From NCBI GenBank assembly GCA_025345505.1, contig JANVCC010000022.1, forward strand, positions 27,446,375 to 27,510,374: a stretch of DNA of 64,000 nt. Reading direction: 5' to 3'. This document shows positions 13,701 to 25,000 of the stretch, piece by piece. The notes under the pieces were generated by a model. It was given only the letters and a program-made list of their open reading frames with translations. It did no database searches and was not told where the DNA came from. How positions within the stretch are numbered: position 1 is the first letter of the stretch; each line of letters begins with the position of its first letter. Position numbers and translations under genes: made by a program. Origin of the DNA: Todiramphus chloris collaris (taxonomy: Eukaryota > Chordata > Aves > Coraciiformes > Alcedinidae).

Positions 13701-16700
13701 AGGAGTGTGAACATGGGACTAAGGCATGGGGATTGCTGTTTCAGCTCTGGAGCTGACACAGATATACCAGGTGCCCATTGTCAGACCTCTGAGTCTTGCT
13801 GCCTTGGGATCCTAGATAATATGAGCAGATCAAGTTACTGTAGAACGTCACTGTAAATGGAAAATGTTCTTGCTGAGCATTGCTGTGGTGCTGGGAACTT
13901 GTATGAATTCTTTGTTCCAGCACAGCAGCAGCTTCTCAAAGTTTGATGTCATCTAGAACGGATCATTTAGCTTAGGGCAGAGGAAAATGTCAAAAGGATG
14001 TGGATGGGTTGATCTAGGGAGGGTCCACCACAGCTCCCCATGGCATTGTGGATGCAGTGTCAGGCTGAGTCTTTTAGAATGCTGGTATTAGGGTGGGTTA
14101 GAGTTACATGGTCACACTTTGTTATGCATTCTTTAGGACCTCCATCTGGGAAACATGACTTCATCAGTGTCAATGCTCATTGGTGAAACTGAGAGCAGAG
14201 TTGGGTCTGCAGCAGTCATGGCTTCTCAGGAGTTTGAGTTTTTCTTGCCTAAAGCTGAGAAGTGCTAAGACATTGAGAGTTCCTTCAGACCTTTCTTACA
14301 GTACACTGATAACCAGTGCACCAGGAAGCCAGTACTGGGCAGATCAGAGTCTGTCCTCATGGTCATCTACCCATAATAGGACAGACTGAGTCTAATCTCT
14401 CATTCCCCTAGGTATGGTAAGTATGGCAAAGGGAAGCAGCTCTGGCTGGTCTATTAAATTATGTTCTCAGTAGTTGATCTGCTCCCTTCCCAGTGGTTCT
14501 TTTGAAGGTTGCACATGCTTTAATTATGTATGCATGTCCTGTCAATGCATATTAATTGTGTTACGCTTCTCCTCTGCAGAGGAAAACTTGCCCACAGCTG
14601 AAGTGTAACTAATGATGCCAAACCTTCTCTGGAGGCGTGTGTTGGTTGTTTTGTTGGGGTTTTGTTGTTGTTTTGTTTTGTTTCAGTTCAGCTCTTCACC
14701 CTCCTTCCTCCTTCTCTTCAGATGGAGTTGACTGGACCCTGCCCTGTGCCTGTGGTTATTTCCCCCACCTTCAGTTTTTGTGGCTAACCTGGTTCCTGTC
14801 TCTGGTTTTTTTGGGTGTCGCCGTCTGTGCTGTGGCTGTGTGCTCACTTGCATGCAGTTGAGGAAAGGGCCTCCGGTGCCTCCGCCTCCAAAGGTCACCC
14901 CCTCCAAGGAGATCAAGCAGGAGAACATCATCAGTCTGTTTGATGACAATTTTGTCCCTGAGATAAGTGTGACAACCCCTTCGCAGGTTAGCTGCTATGC
15001 CCTGCCTTATATTTGTCTGCCTCTGAACTTTTACTTTTGACCTTTCTTCTCTTTGGAGGTATCAAGCCATGAAACCTGGTCGGGTGAAGGAGGAAGGCAA
15101 GCTCAGCACTGGGCCTCAGAAGGCAATGGGTTAGATAGGAGGCTAACTTAGAGGTGAGAGTGGCTAGAAGGCAGCTTTGACTAACACATTGCTCTTTGAG
15201 AGCTTTCCCTCATGGGAGAAACAGGAGAAATGCAACTGGTGAAGATGACAGAGTAATCACTGCCTTTGTTCAGCAGCACTGCACATGGATTATGGCTCCC
15301 CTCATATCCCATGATATACTCTCTAGACCCACTGATCCTGGGTGTGGATGAAGCGTGTGTTTTCTGCTCTTCTACTTCCCCAACTGCTGACCTTGGCATC
15401 TGTGCCAGTTCTGGGAGAAGGCAGTTATGTGCTCTCTGTGCCTTCACATGTGGGCTTTGTGGTTTAAGGGTCACAGCTGCACAGGAAAGGATAACAGGAA
15501 TTACATGAAGTTCTCTTTGCAGAGAATAGGTGTCTCCAGTTTAGGTGGGCAGGACTGTGCCTGCTGTGAATTCAGCACTGCTGACACAGTCTGTCCCTCT
15601 TCACCAGCCAGCGGTTCCCATCAGAATATTTCTTTATCGACATGTACCACCTTTTGAAGCCCTGAAAATGGAAAAAAAAAATTTCAAATTATGTACATCT
15701 TCACTTTCCTTTTAATTTATGTTGTTGCAAGAGAGGATGCCCAGCTGGGGAATTCTGTATTGGACATAGGAGAACGGCAGTCTGTAGGAGGAACCTGACC
15801 AGATTTCTGGCTGTGTCATGAGATACCTGCATCTACCTTTCTTTCCTTTTTTTTTTTTTTTTTTTTATATATATATATGCATATATATACTTCACCCCCC
15901 CCCAAATGCTTCTTGAAGCACAAGTTATATCTGTAGCACTTCTCATTTGTGACTCATTTCCTAACTTTTCCTTGCATCATGCTGCTCCATTGCCTCTGGT
16001 TTTCCACCTTCCACCCAGCTGCTGAGGAGCAGAGGTGGAGGGGGGAGGGAAGGAAGTCCATGTCAGATTTTGCATTGCAATAGATAAAGCTTGCAGAGCA
16101 AAGGGGAGATTTGACAGCAGTATTGGAAGGTAGGGACCACAGGCAGCTGAGCAACTCTATCATTTTCTGTGCTTCCTTCTCCTGTATTGTAATGGACAGC
16201 TCTGTCTGCCCCATGGTTTGTATCATGTATTTCCATGTGAACACCAGACCTTAGTCAAACACGCTCTTCTGCGCCTGATCAGTGCTCTGACCCAAGATGG
16301 GATTTGCTGTGACTTTTTCAATCAAATGGGAGTTCTGAGGAAGACTGGTTGCCAGAACAGCAAGCACCCAACAGCCACTAGTGCTGGGTGTGTTGCCCAG
16401 GGCCATTCCTGTCAGAGGTCTTAGCTCCAGTGAGCTGTCTTGTGGGAGATCTGGGTAAAGGCAAGGGATGCTAGCCCTTGCATGTGAGTCTTGAATGGCA
16501 GGTAAGATTATTCCATAACTGGAGCCTACCAAACAAAACTAAAGATTGAGGTTGGAGCCTCTCTGATGGGTGGTCTGAATGCACTGGAGGAGCTTACTAG
16601 AATGCCACTTGGGTTTTACATACTGGTCAGGGTTTGTTATTGTGAGATGGGAGAGCTTGGCTTTCCTATCACCTTTCCTCATCCCTGTGGATCTCAAAGA

Positions 16701-19056
16701 GATGTTTGTAAGGGACAGTAAAGTCTTAAGAGAATTGAAGTAAGAGGAAACTAGAGGAGGTGAAAATGGTGGTAGTGTGGATTGTAGTCAAAGGACTTTC
16801 TCTTAAATGGTGTCTCTTTCTACTTGCTGGGAGTTTTGTCATTGTGGGGCTATGATATAACCGTGGGGATCAACCTGTCACACTTTATGCGTTGTTGGAA
16901 AGGTAGCTGAAGCAGTAGGGCCAGTGGAGACAGGGGAAAATCTTCCTGAACTTCCTGGAAAGAGCAGCTTCCTCTGAAGATGAGTAGAGAGGGGTGTCCT
17001 GTAGTGGTTGGTTGGGTTAAAACTAAAAGCCAAATGTTGATAGTTCAGTTTTGAATACTAATGGCTCATATTGTTGTAGTGACTGCTTTATTAATGGCAG
17101 TCCATGGATATGCCATCATTGTGTTTAGCTAGAGCATTAATCAATCAAATGGAGTTCTTTTGCTGACTTTAAAGAGAGTAGAAAAGCTTCACAAATTTAT
17201 GCTTGGTTAGAAGGCTCGTGTGTGTGTTTCTGGGATGCCCAGAAATGGAAATCATTGAAAACATAGTGTTTGGATTTGTGAGTGATTCAGATCCCTTAGC
17301 TAGGGTAAGCCACTGCCATGTTCTGTGTTTCTGCTTCAGAAGACTGAAGGGAATTAGGAGCTATGGAAGTTAACTCTGAGGTCTCTCAGACTTGCCTTCC
17401 AGCAGTTTGAGTGGTTTTCTGCGTGGATCTGTGTTCCTGAGATAAGTTGTATTGATGGCATCTCTTCTGTATGTGGCTGAAGGAGTCTGTTGTGGACCTT
17501 CAGTAGAAAGATGGCTGGATGAGCTATGGGGAGCAGATACCTTCTGAGTCATTAGTGGCAGTGATCCTTTTGACAACAGCAGCTCAGGTGCTTACACCAC
17601 ATCAGCTCATTTGCCCAGGTGGGAAGATGAACAAGTCCTGTGGAAAAGACTCAGGTTTGGTTTACAGTGGCACCCATGCGAACTCCCCATGGTTATAGGC
17701 ACCAAGCAGTCAGGTGTCAGGAGTCACATCAGGTGTTTGCATTGCCACCGTGTTTTCTGCGCTTGCAGCGTTAGCCTCCTGGATATCACCTGCCCTCTCT
17801 ATACTGTGCGTGTGTGTGTGTCTAATGCTTGTACTGCTTTTCTTCCTTACTGCTGCCAAGTTTGATGCTCCTGGGCCCTTCCAGGAGGGAACCAGCCTGT
17901 TGGATCTGGATTTTGATCCCATTAAACCAGATGCCACTGTGGGGAAGACCCCCACGCCTGCCTCCCAGGTTGGTTCTTATCACCGTTCCTTCTCCCTTCA
18001 TAACTGACTTGCTGCCAAATGTGGTATGACTTGCACCCACATGAATGACAATGTGGACCTGAGCTGTGGGTGACTGGGCTGAGTGCCCAGACTTGTGCCT
18101 TGCAGATGGGCACCCTGGTCTTCTCCGCTGGATGTGTAAATCCAGTGAGAATCAGGTGGCTGTTAGCCTGGCCATAGTCTGGCACTAGGTTTTTGTGGGA
18201 TGCTTGTGCTTTGCTCTGACGATCTGCTGATTGACAACCCATTCAACTTAATGTATGTCCCTCCCTAGGTTAGGTACCCGAGTATGCTATATGGATTTAA
18301 GCTCTTATTCTGTGGATGGGCATTCGGCTTCAGTTCTGAGTTCTCTGCTCCTGCTCTAAATTGCTTTTAAAGAAATGTTTAGTAAACAGACATTCTGATA
18401 GTCTGCAGTTACTTCAGGTGAATAAAGCTGTAAATGGATATTGAAGTGATCTGAAACCCTTATTTTTCTGGATATAATGTTGCCTCTGTTTGTAGTTAAG
18501 AAGTAGCTTAAGCTAATTAAGCACTATGCTTAATTCTAAGCATAGTGCTGTGCAGTGCGGTATCAAAAAGGAAGATGCCTAATTCTGGTCTGGCCTGTAC
18601 CTGGTCCTGTCCACTGTCAGAGGCAGGTAGACTGCACTTTATTTTATGGCTGTAAGCTTTGAAGTGCATCCTGAATTTGGCTGTTGTCTTCACCAGGACT
18701 TTCCATTTAGTATGTATGAAATGGTTACATTTTTGCATGTGGTTGCCATTAACATTTTTAATAAACTTAATTGGGAATTATACAGTATTTCTCCAGTATC
18801 ATCATGTCAAGTAGGCCTGTATGACACAGATTTTTGTAGCAATCAAACATTAGGCATTTGATTCTTCTAAATTAAATACTTTATCTGTAAGAGACTAGTT
18901 ATTATCATAGTTTGATACACACTAATATGGCAAGATAACACTTTCTGGAACTGTAAGTGGGCAGATTGGCATTTTGTGTCTTGCTTGCCTGACAGAACAA
19001 GCAGCGTGCCAGGATAAGCTTCCTTGGTGGTTTTGTTTATTTGTTTGGGGGTTGGT

Positions 19057-19090
<34 letters not shown>

Positions 19091-22000
19091 GGGGGGGTTT
19101 TTTGTTTGTTTTGTGGGGGGTTTTTTTGGTTTTGTGTTGTGTTTTTGTTGTTGTTTTGTCTGTGTGTTTTTTCCATTTATTTACTGGGATGATTTTTTTT
19201 TTCCCTGAATCATCCGTTGTAACTTGGATACTTGCGTGTACTGGTGTAGCGTATGAGTATAAATCTGACTCAAAATGGAATTATTTGTTACCCTTCTAGC
19301 AAGCAGCAAATATGACACTTAATGGGTTTCTCAAAACTGCTCAGCAATAGAGTTCTAATGTATATATTATTAGCTTCAGAAGTCATTAAAAGAAAGACTC
19401 TGAAATCAATACTTTCTAATGGTAGTAACAGTAAAAAACCTGGCAAAACCCACTTAGTTTCAAACAGTCATATTTCCTATAGAGTGGGCACTGTGGCAAA
19501 GAGGTTAAAATACTTCACTACTGATCCAAACACACAAGTTGAAGTCGTCTTCTGAAATCATGAACTCTGTTGGATATGGATATATGGGAGCATATTTAAC
19601 CCTGATAGACCACAAACTCAGGGTTTTTTTTTCTGGCTGTGTTGTCTGCAACTGATAACTGAATGTGTCTTGGCTGTCTCCCTTCATACCAGAGGTAGAA
19701 AAAACCCTTACTCAAACGCCTTGGCTCTTAAATCTGAATATGCAGTGGGGAGGGATGTATAAATGCAGGTACTAAAAAAAACCTTTTAAAACATGTAGAG
19801 ATAAATGCTGTTGAATGTGTATGTCTGCTTCAGTCTTATCAGCATCTGTAATGTTTGTGCTCACTGAAATAATCATGTATAAACATGTTTTATTTTTGTT
19901 GCTCTTTGACATGCTTAGTCTTTACCTTGGGATTTATGGGAGGTAAGAACTTCATATGGCTTTCATCTCTCATCACATACTGTGCATGTGCCAGTGCCAT
20001 CTCTGTGTGCATACCTGTCTCCTTTCCCTTGTTGCTTTTCCTTTCTGCACACTCTCAAAGTAAAGTTACTCCATGTGCTGCCTAATCCATTTATGCACCT
20101 TCTGTGAAGCCCCAGCAGCAGCAAGGTATTTGCAGGTCAGATCTGGGGCTCAGAAACTTATGTCTCCGCCAGTGCACCACCTCATTGTCTCTCCCTGTTA
20201 ACTCACTCATCTTTCCTTTGGCGTGATGCTGTGACGTTCTCCTCAAACTTAATTCCACTATGGCATCATCCTCACCCTCCACTCCCAACTATTTCCTTAA
20301 CTCTATATATCCTGTTGGTCTTGTCTGCAATGCATAAATGTTTCAGCTGCCCCTCGTCCTTCCTGCCCATACTGTCGGGTGTACATACATGTTTGGAATT
20401 ACCTGTGGTATTTGCTGTTCATTGACCATTGTTGCCAGAAAGGCTAATGTGAAATAGCTCAGCATACACTGAAAGTTAAGTGCAGGCCCGAGATTTACCT
20501 GGCATCTGCCTCAACCTCAGCTTTGGAGTTTGCCACACATACTCTGCAACTGAACCAAAGCCAGACCCTCATTTATGCACTCGAGATATATTGGGCCTGC
20601 TAGGGTTTCAGATTGGTGCAGATTGTTCCACGGGGAGATAGGTCAAGCACAACTACTTTTGAGCCACCCTGGACAAATGGCCATTAGTGTGGACAGAAAA
20701 ACATTGGCCTGGGTACTCAAGTCTGCTACTTGATCTGGCTATATCCCATGGTGTAGATGTAAGCGTAAGTCTTTGGCTTATGAGGAATTGAGTCCTGCCA
20801 GCCTTTCCATTTCTAAGGGCCATATCAACACTTAGAGTCAGTACTTGAGAGGACATGACTTAGCCCTTGCTGATAGCCTGGCCCAATGACTCACTGTAGT
20901 CAGTGCTCTCCTTCACGTGAGCTTGGGTCATGTTGAAAATGATGTTTGTTTTCCCTTGTGTGTTTTATCAGCCATCAGTTTTTAACATCTGTCATTCCCC
21001 TGTATGTGCATTGTCCTTCTGCCTTAGCAAGAAAGAAAAGATGTCTGTTTTTACAAGAAAAGATCTCATGCCTTTCAAATGGATGGGCAGGAGTGAGATA
21101 TGACTGTATCTGAGCTGTGCTTACAGCAAGTAAGCACTCAAGTGTTTTGAGCCATTTCTTCCACCTGAAAACTGATCTCACCTATATTAAACTAGAGAAT
21201 GCTACTAGACAAGATACTCTCACCATGCCAATTCTCACCTTGGCATACCATACACAGTTAAAGAGCAGAGATCCCTGTAGCTGGGGAGTCCTTATCTTGC
21301 TCTTCAAGTCTTCTGGAGTGTTCTTGCGCTAATGTTCTTCTTAACTGTTGATAAGAGGAGATTTGTTGCATGGTTACATAGTCCCATATGCCATGAGGTT
21401 AACAACTGCATAGAAACTTGGGTACAGCAGAAATTGTTCGGTTCCGCAGACTAGTAAATGCATTTTGTGTGTATGATGTTGCTCTTGGAATAAACAAAGC
21501 TTTTCAAACCTGGCAACAGCAGTGAGCAATTCTTCCTCTTCTCTCTGTAGTATCTTTCCTTGACTGTAAATGCTTTTATAGGCCTTGGGATGCCCAGAGG
21601 CACATAAAATAGAAAAATAAGTAGCTGACATGAAAGGACCCTTTGCTGAAGTCCAGGGGATTAGCTTAGATTAAATTTATCTGGTTATTAAGTACTGTTT
21701 TTGCAAATTAGCTGTTTTTAAAAAAGGAGCTCGTGTTGAGCTCCTTTTCACTTGTCCGCATAAAAACCATGCTTGGCCAGATAGAGTTAGGCTGGCATCT
21801 CTCCCAGTTACAGTTTCACTGAATACAAATGAAAAAGCAACCTGAGAGTGAATCTAATTAAACAGGAGAAGCCTTTGTAGTATTTCATATGCATACATTT
21901 ACCTTAGCACTACCAAAGCTGCTGTGGGAAACCTGTGCAGGATGGGAACAACTCTGCTGTTTATAATATCCTCTGGCAATACAGGCCTGTGGACATGGTG

Positions 22001-25000
22001 ATGGGGAGGCATGAGGAAGGATGTGTTAGGAGGAGGAAAGCATGTGTTGAGTGGCACCATTGGAGCAGCTGAAGGTAAAGTAATGGCTCTTTGTTAATTC
22101 AAGGAGTTATTTCTTTGTTGTTGCCTCTGTTATTAGAAAATTACTTGGAACATTGTGCCAGTGCAAGGCTAGCAGCTGGATGGGTGTACAGTTAAGGGTT
22201 ACCATGGTCGTTGCTTTACGTTGGGCTTTTTTAGGGTTCGGACTATGAGAATTGCAGCATTAAGAAACATGGAAAACATCTTGTTTTGAACGTGGTTGTG
22301 TTCAGGGGTACATGTGTTTGCCAAATGTATGAGGCACGTAGGCACAGTATAGCTGGTTTATTCATGTATGAAAAAATGTGAAATCTCTGTATAGCATAGA
22401 GATTCTATTGTTCAACTATAAAGTGGGTGTGTGGATAGATTCTGCAAAGAGGTGTGTGTGGATATAGGCTGACCACAAAGACACTTGGGCTCCAAATTAG
22501 ACTCTTGTCAGGAGTCTTTTCCAGGTGCTGCCTGGCCATTCTCCTAAGGGGCTGATTTGCAGCGTTGATGCTGCCAGATCCAGCTTACTTCCTGCATTGC
22601 AGCAGTTTCTGGGAGAGGCAAATGAACGCCTTTAGTTTTCTGTTAAGAGTTAGCCTGACTTCAGGCAAGGGGGGATAAAAATGTGAACGGCTGGAAGCGT
22701 ATCAGAGGTGTTTGGTTGGTCTTTTGTTGTGTACAGAACCCTCTGTCCCTAGGCTTCACTGAACGGGCTCTGCTGGGCCGTGAGTCGTAGGTGATGCTCA
22801 GTATTTCTCCTTGATGGTGACATCTGTTGTGCATTAGAAACTTCCCTCTCCACCAACACAAATGTGTGCATACACCATGCAGAATATTCATAGCAAATTC
22901 TTAGTACTAGAATTTTCACAACAGAATCCAGATTTAGGACTCTTTGGGCCTATGGAAAATCAAATTGGGTGAAAGTTAGCACAGTTTTCAGTTCAGTTTG
23001 ATTCAGCGCTCACATCATGTAGATGCTGGGTCCAGACCAAGTTCTGTGTCTGGACACATTTTACTGTGCTCTTCTAGGAGTATGCAAAGGCTTAGATATT
23101 CCTTGATTGTTCATCCTTGGGAGTAGCCTGTTGAGACACCCTTGTCCCTTGACTTGTTTTTGCATACAAGTGGGTGATCTGTGTGTACTAATAGATACTG
23201 TGCATGTGAAAAGTAGGTCTGTGATTTAGATAGTGAGAAGAAAGAGGCACACGTGGATTTTTGGCATTTCATTGATTTCCTCTGGAGTATTGCCTTTTGT
23301 GTGGCTGGAGGGAGGGAATGCAGGCTTTACCATGATTCCACTGGGTTGCAGAAGAAGTGGGAGACAGAAACCTGGCAGGACCCTGAGGTTTCTCATCTAC
23401 TTGTCAGCAGATGGCAGCAGTCAACAGCACAGACCACTTGGGCAGACAGCTGGACTTTTTCTGCACACACTTGTAGTATAACAAAAGCATGGCTTTTGTA
23501 TTGCAGCCTGCAGAAGCAGCCCATGCAGGAGCTGAGGCAGCTGGATCGGAAGCAGCAGCTGGAGCTGAAGCATCTAAAGCTGAAGCTGATTCAGTAAGCA
23601 TCTTGAGGGATGGCAGTCCCTGTTTTTCCATCACATCCCTTTGTCATGCAGCAGATATGGGAGACTGGCCTGGGAAGAGAGATGTGTAGCTGCTTGGAAA
23701 AACACACCCCTGCCTTCCCAGCCGTTACAATGCTCTTACTCAGAGGCCAGATTTAGCTGCTTTATTTTACCTGCGTAATGCTTAGGGAGAAGCTGTGCTG
23801 GAAGATCCACAAAAAGAACTGTACCTTTACTCATATTGTGAAGCCAGCCCACAGCCCATACTGTGCTAAGCTTGGATTGTCTGCTGGATTCCTCCTTGCT
23901 TGCCATTTACTTTACCTATTCTTCCCTCTGGGCTCTGCCTGTGGCCTCTGAATATCCAGGGTTTTTCTTTCTTTTTCCTGACACTGCCACCCTTTTAGGG
24001 GGTGAGTAGGTCCCATCTCATGGCAGCTTGGTTCCTGTAGGCTGTCACATTTGTCTGTTCCACAAGGGCTCTACAAGAACTGTGTTGTGACCACAGTGAG
24101 TGGGAACTATGGTCCCAGAAAAACTAGACTTTCTCTGCCCTTCTGCAGCCTTAAGCAAAGGAAGACAGCAGTTACCTCACCTTCCTTCTCCCTGGTGCCT
24201 CTGTTGTCCTTTGGGGTGGGTTTTTCACACTCTGGTGTGGTGGGAAAGACTGTTGAAGCCAAGGGTAGGGTTGACATGTGGATCCTTCAGGGTGGACTTG
24301 GAGCTACAATTTTGGGTTCTATTTCCTCAATAGCTTTTTTTTTTTAATTTTCCCTGGCTGCTGCTGCTGCCTGCTAGAGCTCTCTGCCCGCTGTCGTTGT
24401 GGAAACTTTCCCTGCTACTGTCAATGGCACTGTGGAAGGAGGCGCTTCATCTGAAAGAGCTGACATGCCCCCAGGATTTCTCTTCAAGGTAAGTGGGTGG
24501 TGATGGGGCACCGAGTTCCTGGTGATTTATTTATTTTCTTCCCTGTAATAAATTAACTACTTTTGCTTAATGTGGCCACAGGCTATGGTGCGTTGAAAGG
24601 GAGAAAGGAAGTTGGATGACAGATACACCTTCCTCTCCAACAGCCGAGTTTTCTGTGTTTCCAGATCTTTCGAAGGAATATATAAGAGCATCACTACCTA
24701 AATATCTGTCTGTGCTGTATGGAAGAACCCCTCTTTCTCTCTGCTGCAGTTATTTCTGTCTCTGGTGGTGTCATAGTTGTCAGTCACAGACTCTGGAGAG
24801 TAGATACAAAGTTGTGCTCCAAACTGGAAAGGTTAAACTTTGGTGCAAGTGGCAAATGAGAAGACTTTGGAAACACCGGTAGGGACAGAGGACTTTGTGT
24901 TTGGGGAAACGAGAAAGCCAGGATGAATAGGGGAAGATACAGGATTAAACAGGAAAGTCTGTGGATATTCTGAGTATGCCAAAGATCACTCACAGATTGT

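Larger units (their letters stand above)
17969..19918 (+). other. BIN1: BIN1 intron 14, upstream of the microexon
   Basis: About 1.95 kb. It includes a perfect 13-bp inverted repeat at 18520-18549, an AT-rich block at 18700-18900, and a long T/G-only tract at 19029-19172. It ends in a T-rich tract with two TGC triplets close to the acceptor of exon 15. Confidence 0.8.

Noticed and set aside
20486-20604. Open segment after GTGCAG with a TEPKPDP-like stretch, considered as BIN1 exon 16
   Set aside because: Faint similarity to the human SQTAEPGPAQ end, but the acceptor has no pyrimidine tract, there is no in-phase donor, and the rest of the segment is unlike exon 16.
21722-21755. Rho-independent terminator (stem followed by T-rich arm)
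   Set aside because: The shape fits, but this is a vertebrate intron with no bacterial context.
22526-22630. Open frame after TTTTCCAG in the exon 15-17 intron
   Set aside because: Good-looking acceptor, but the frame ends in a stop with no suitable donor and no BIN1 similarity.
23351-23386. 36-nt in-frame segment between TTGCAG and GAG|GTTTCT upstream of exon 17
   Set aside because: Has AG/GT borders and a length divisible by three, but the peptide ([12 protein letters not shown]) resembles no BIN1 segment and the donor is poor.
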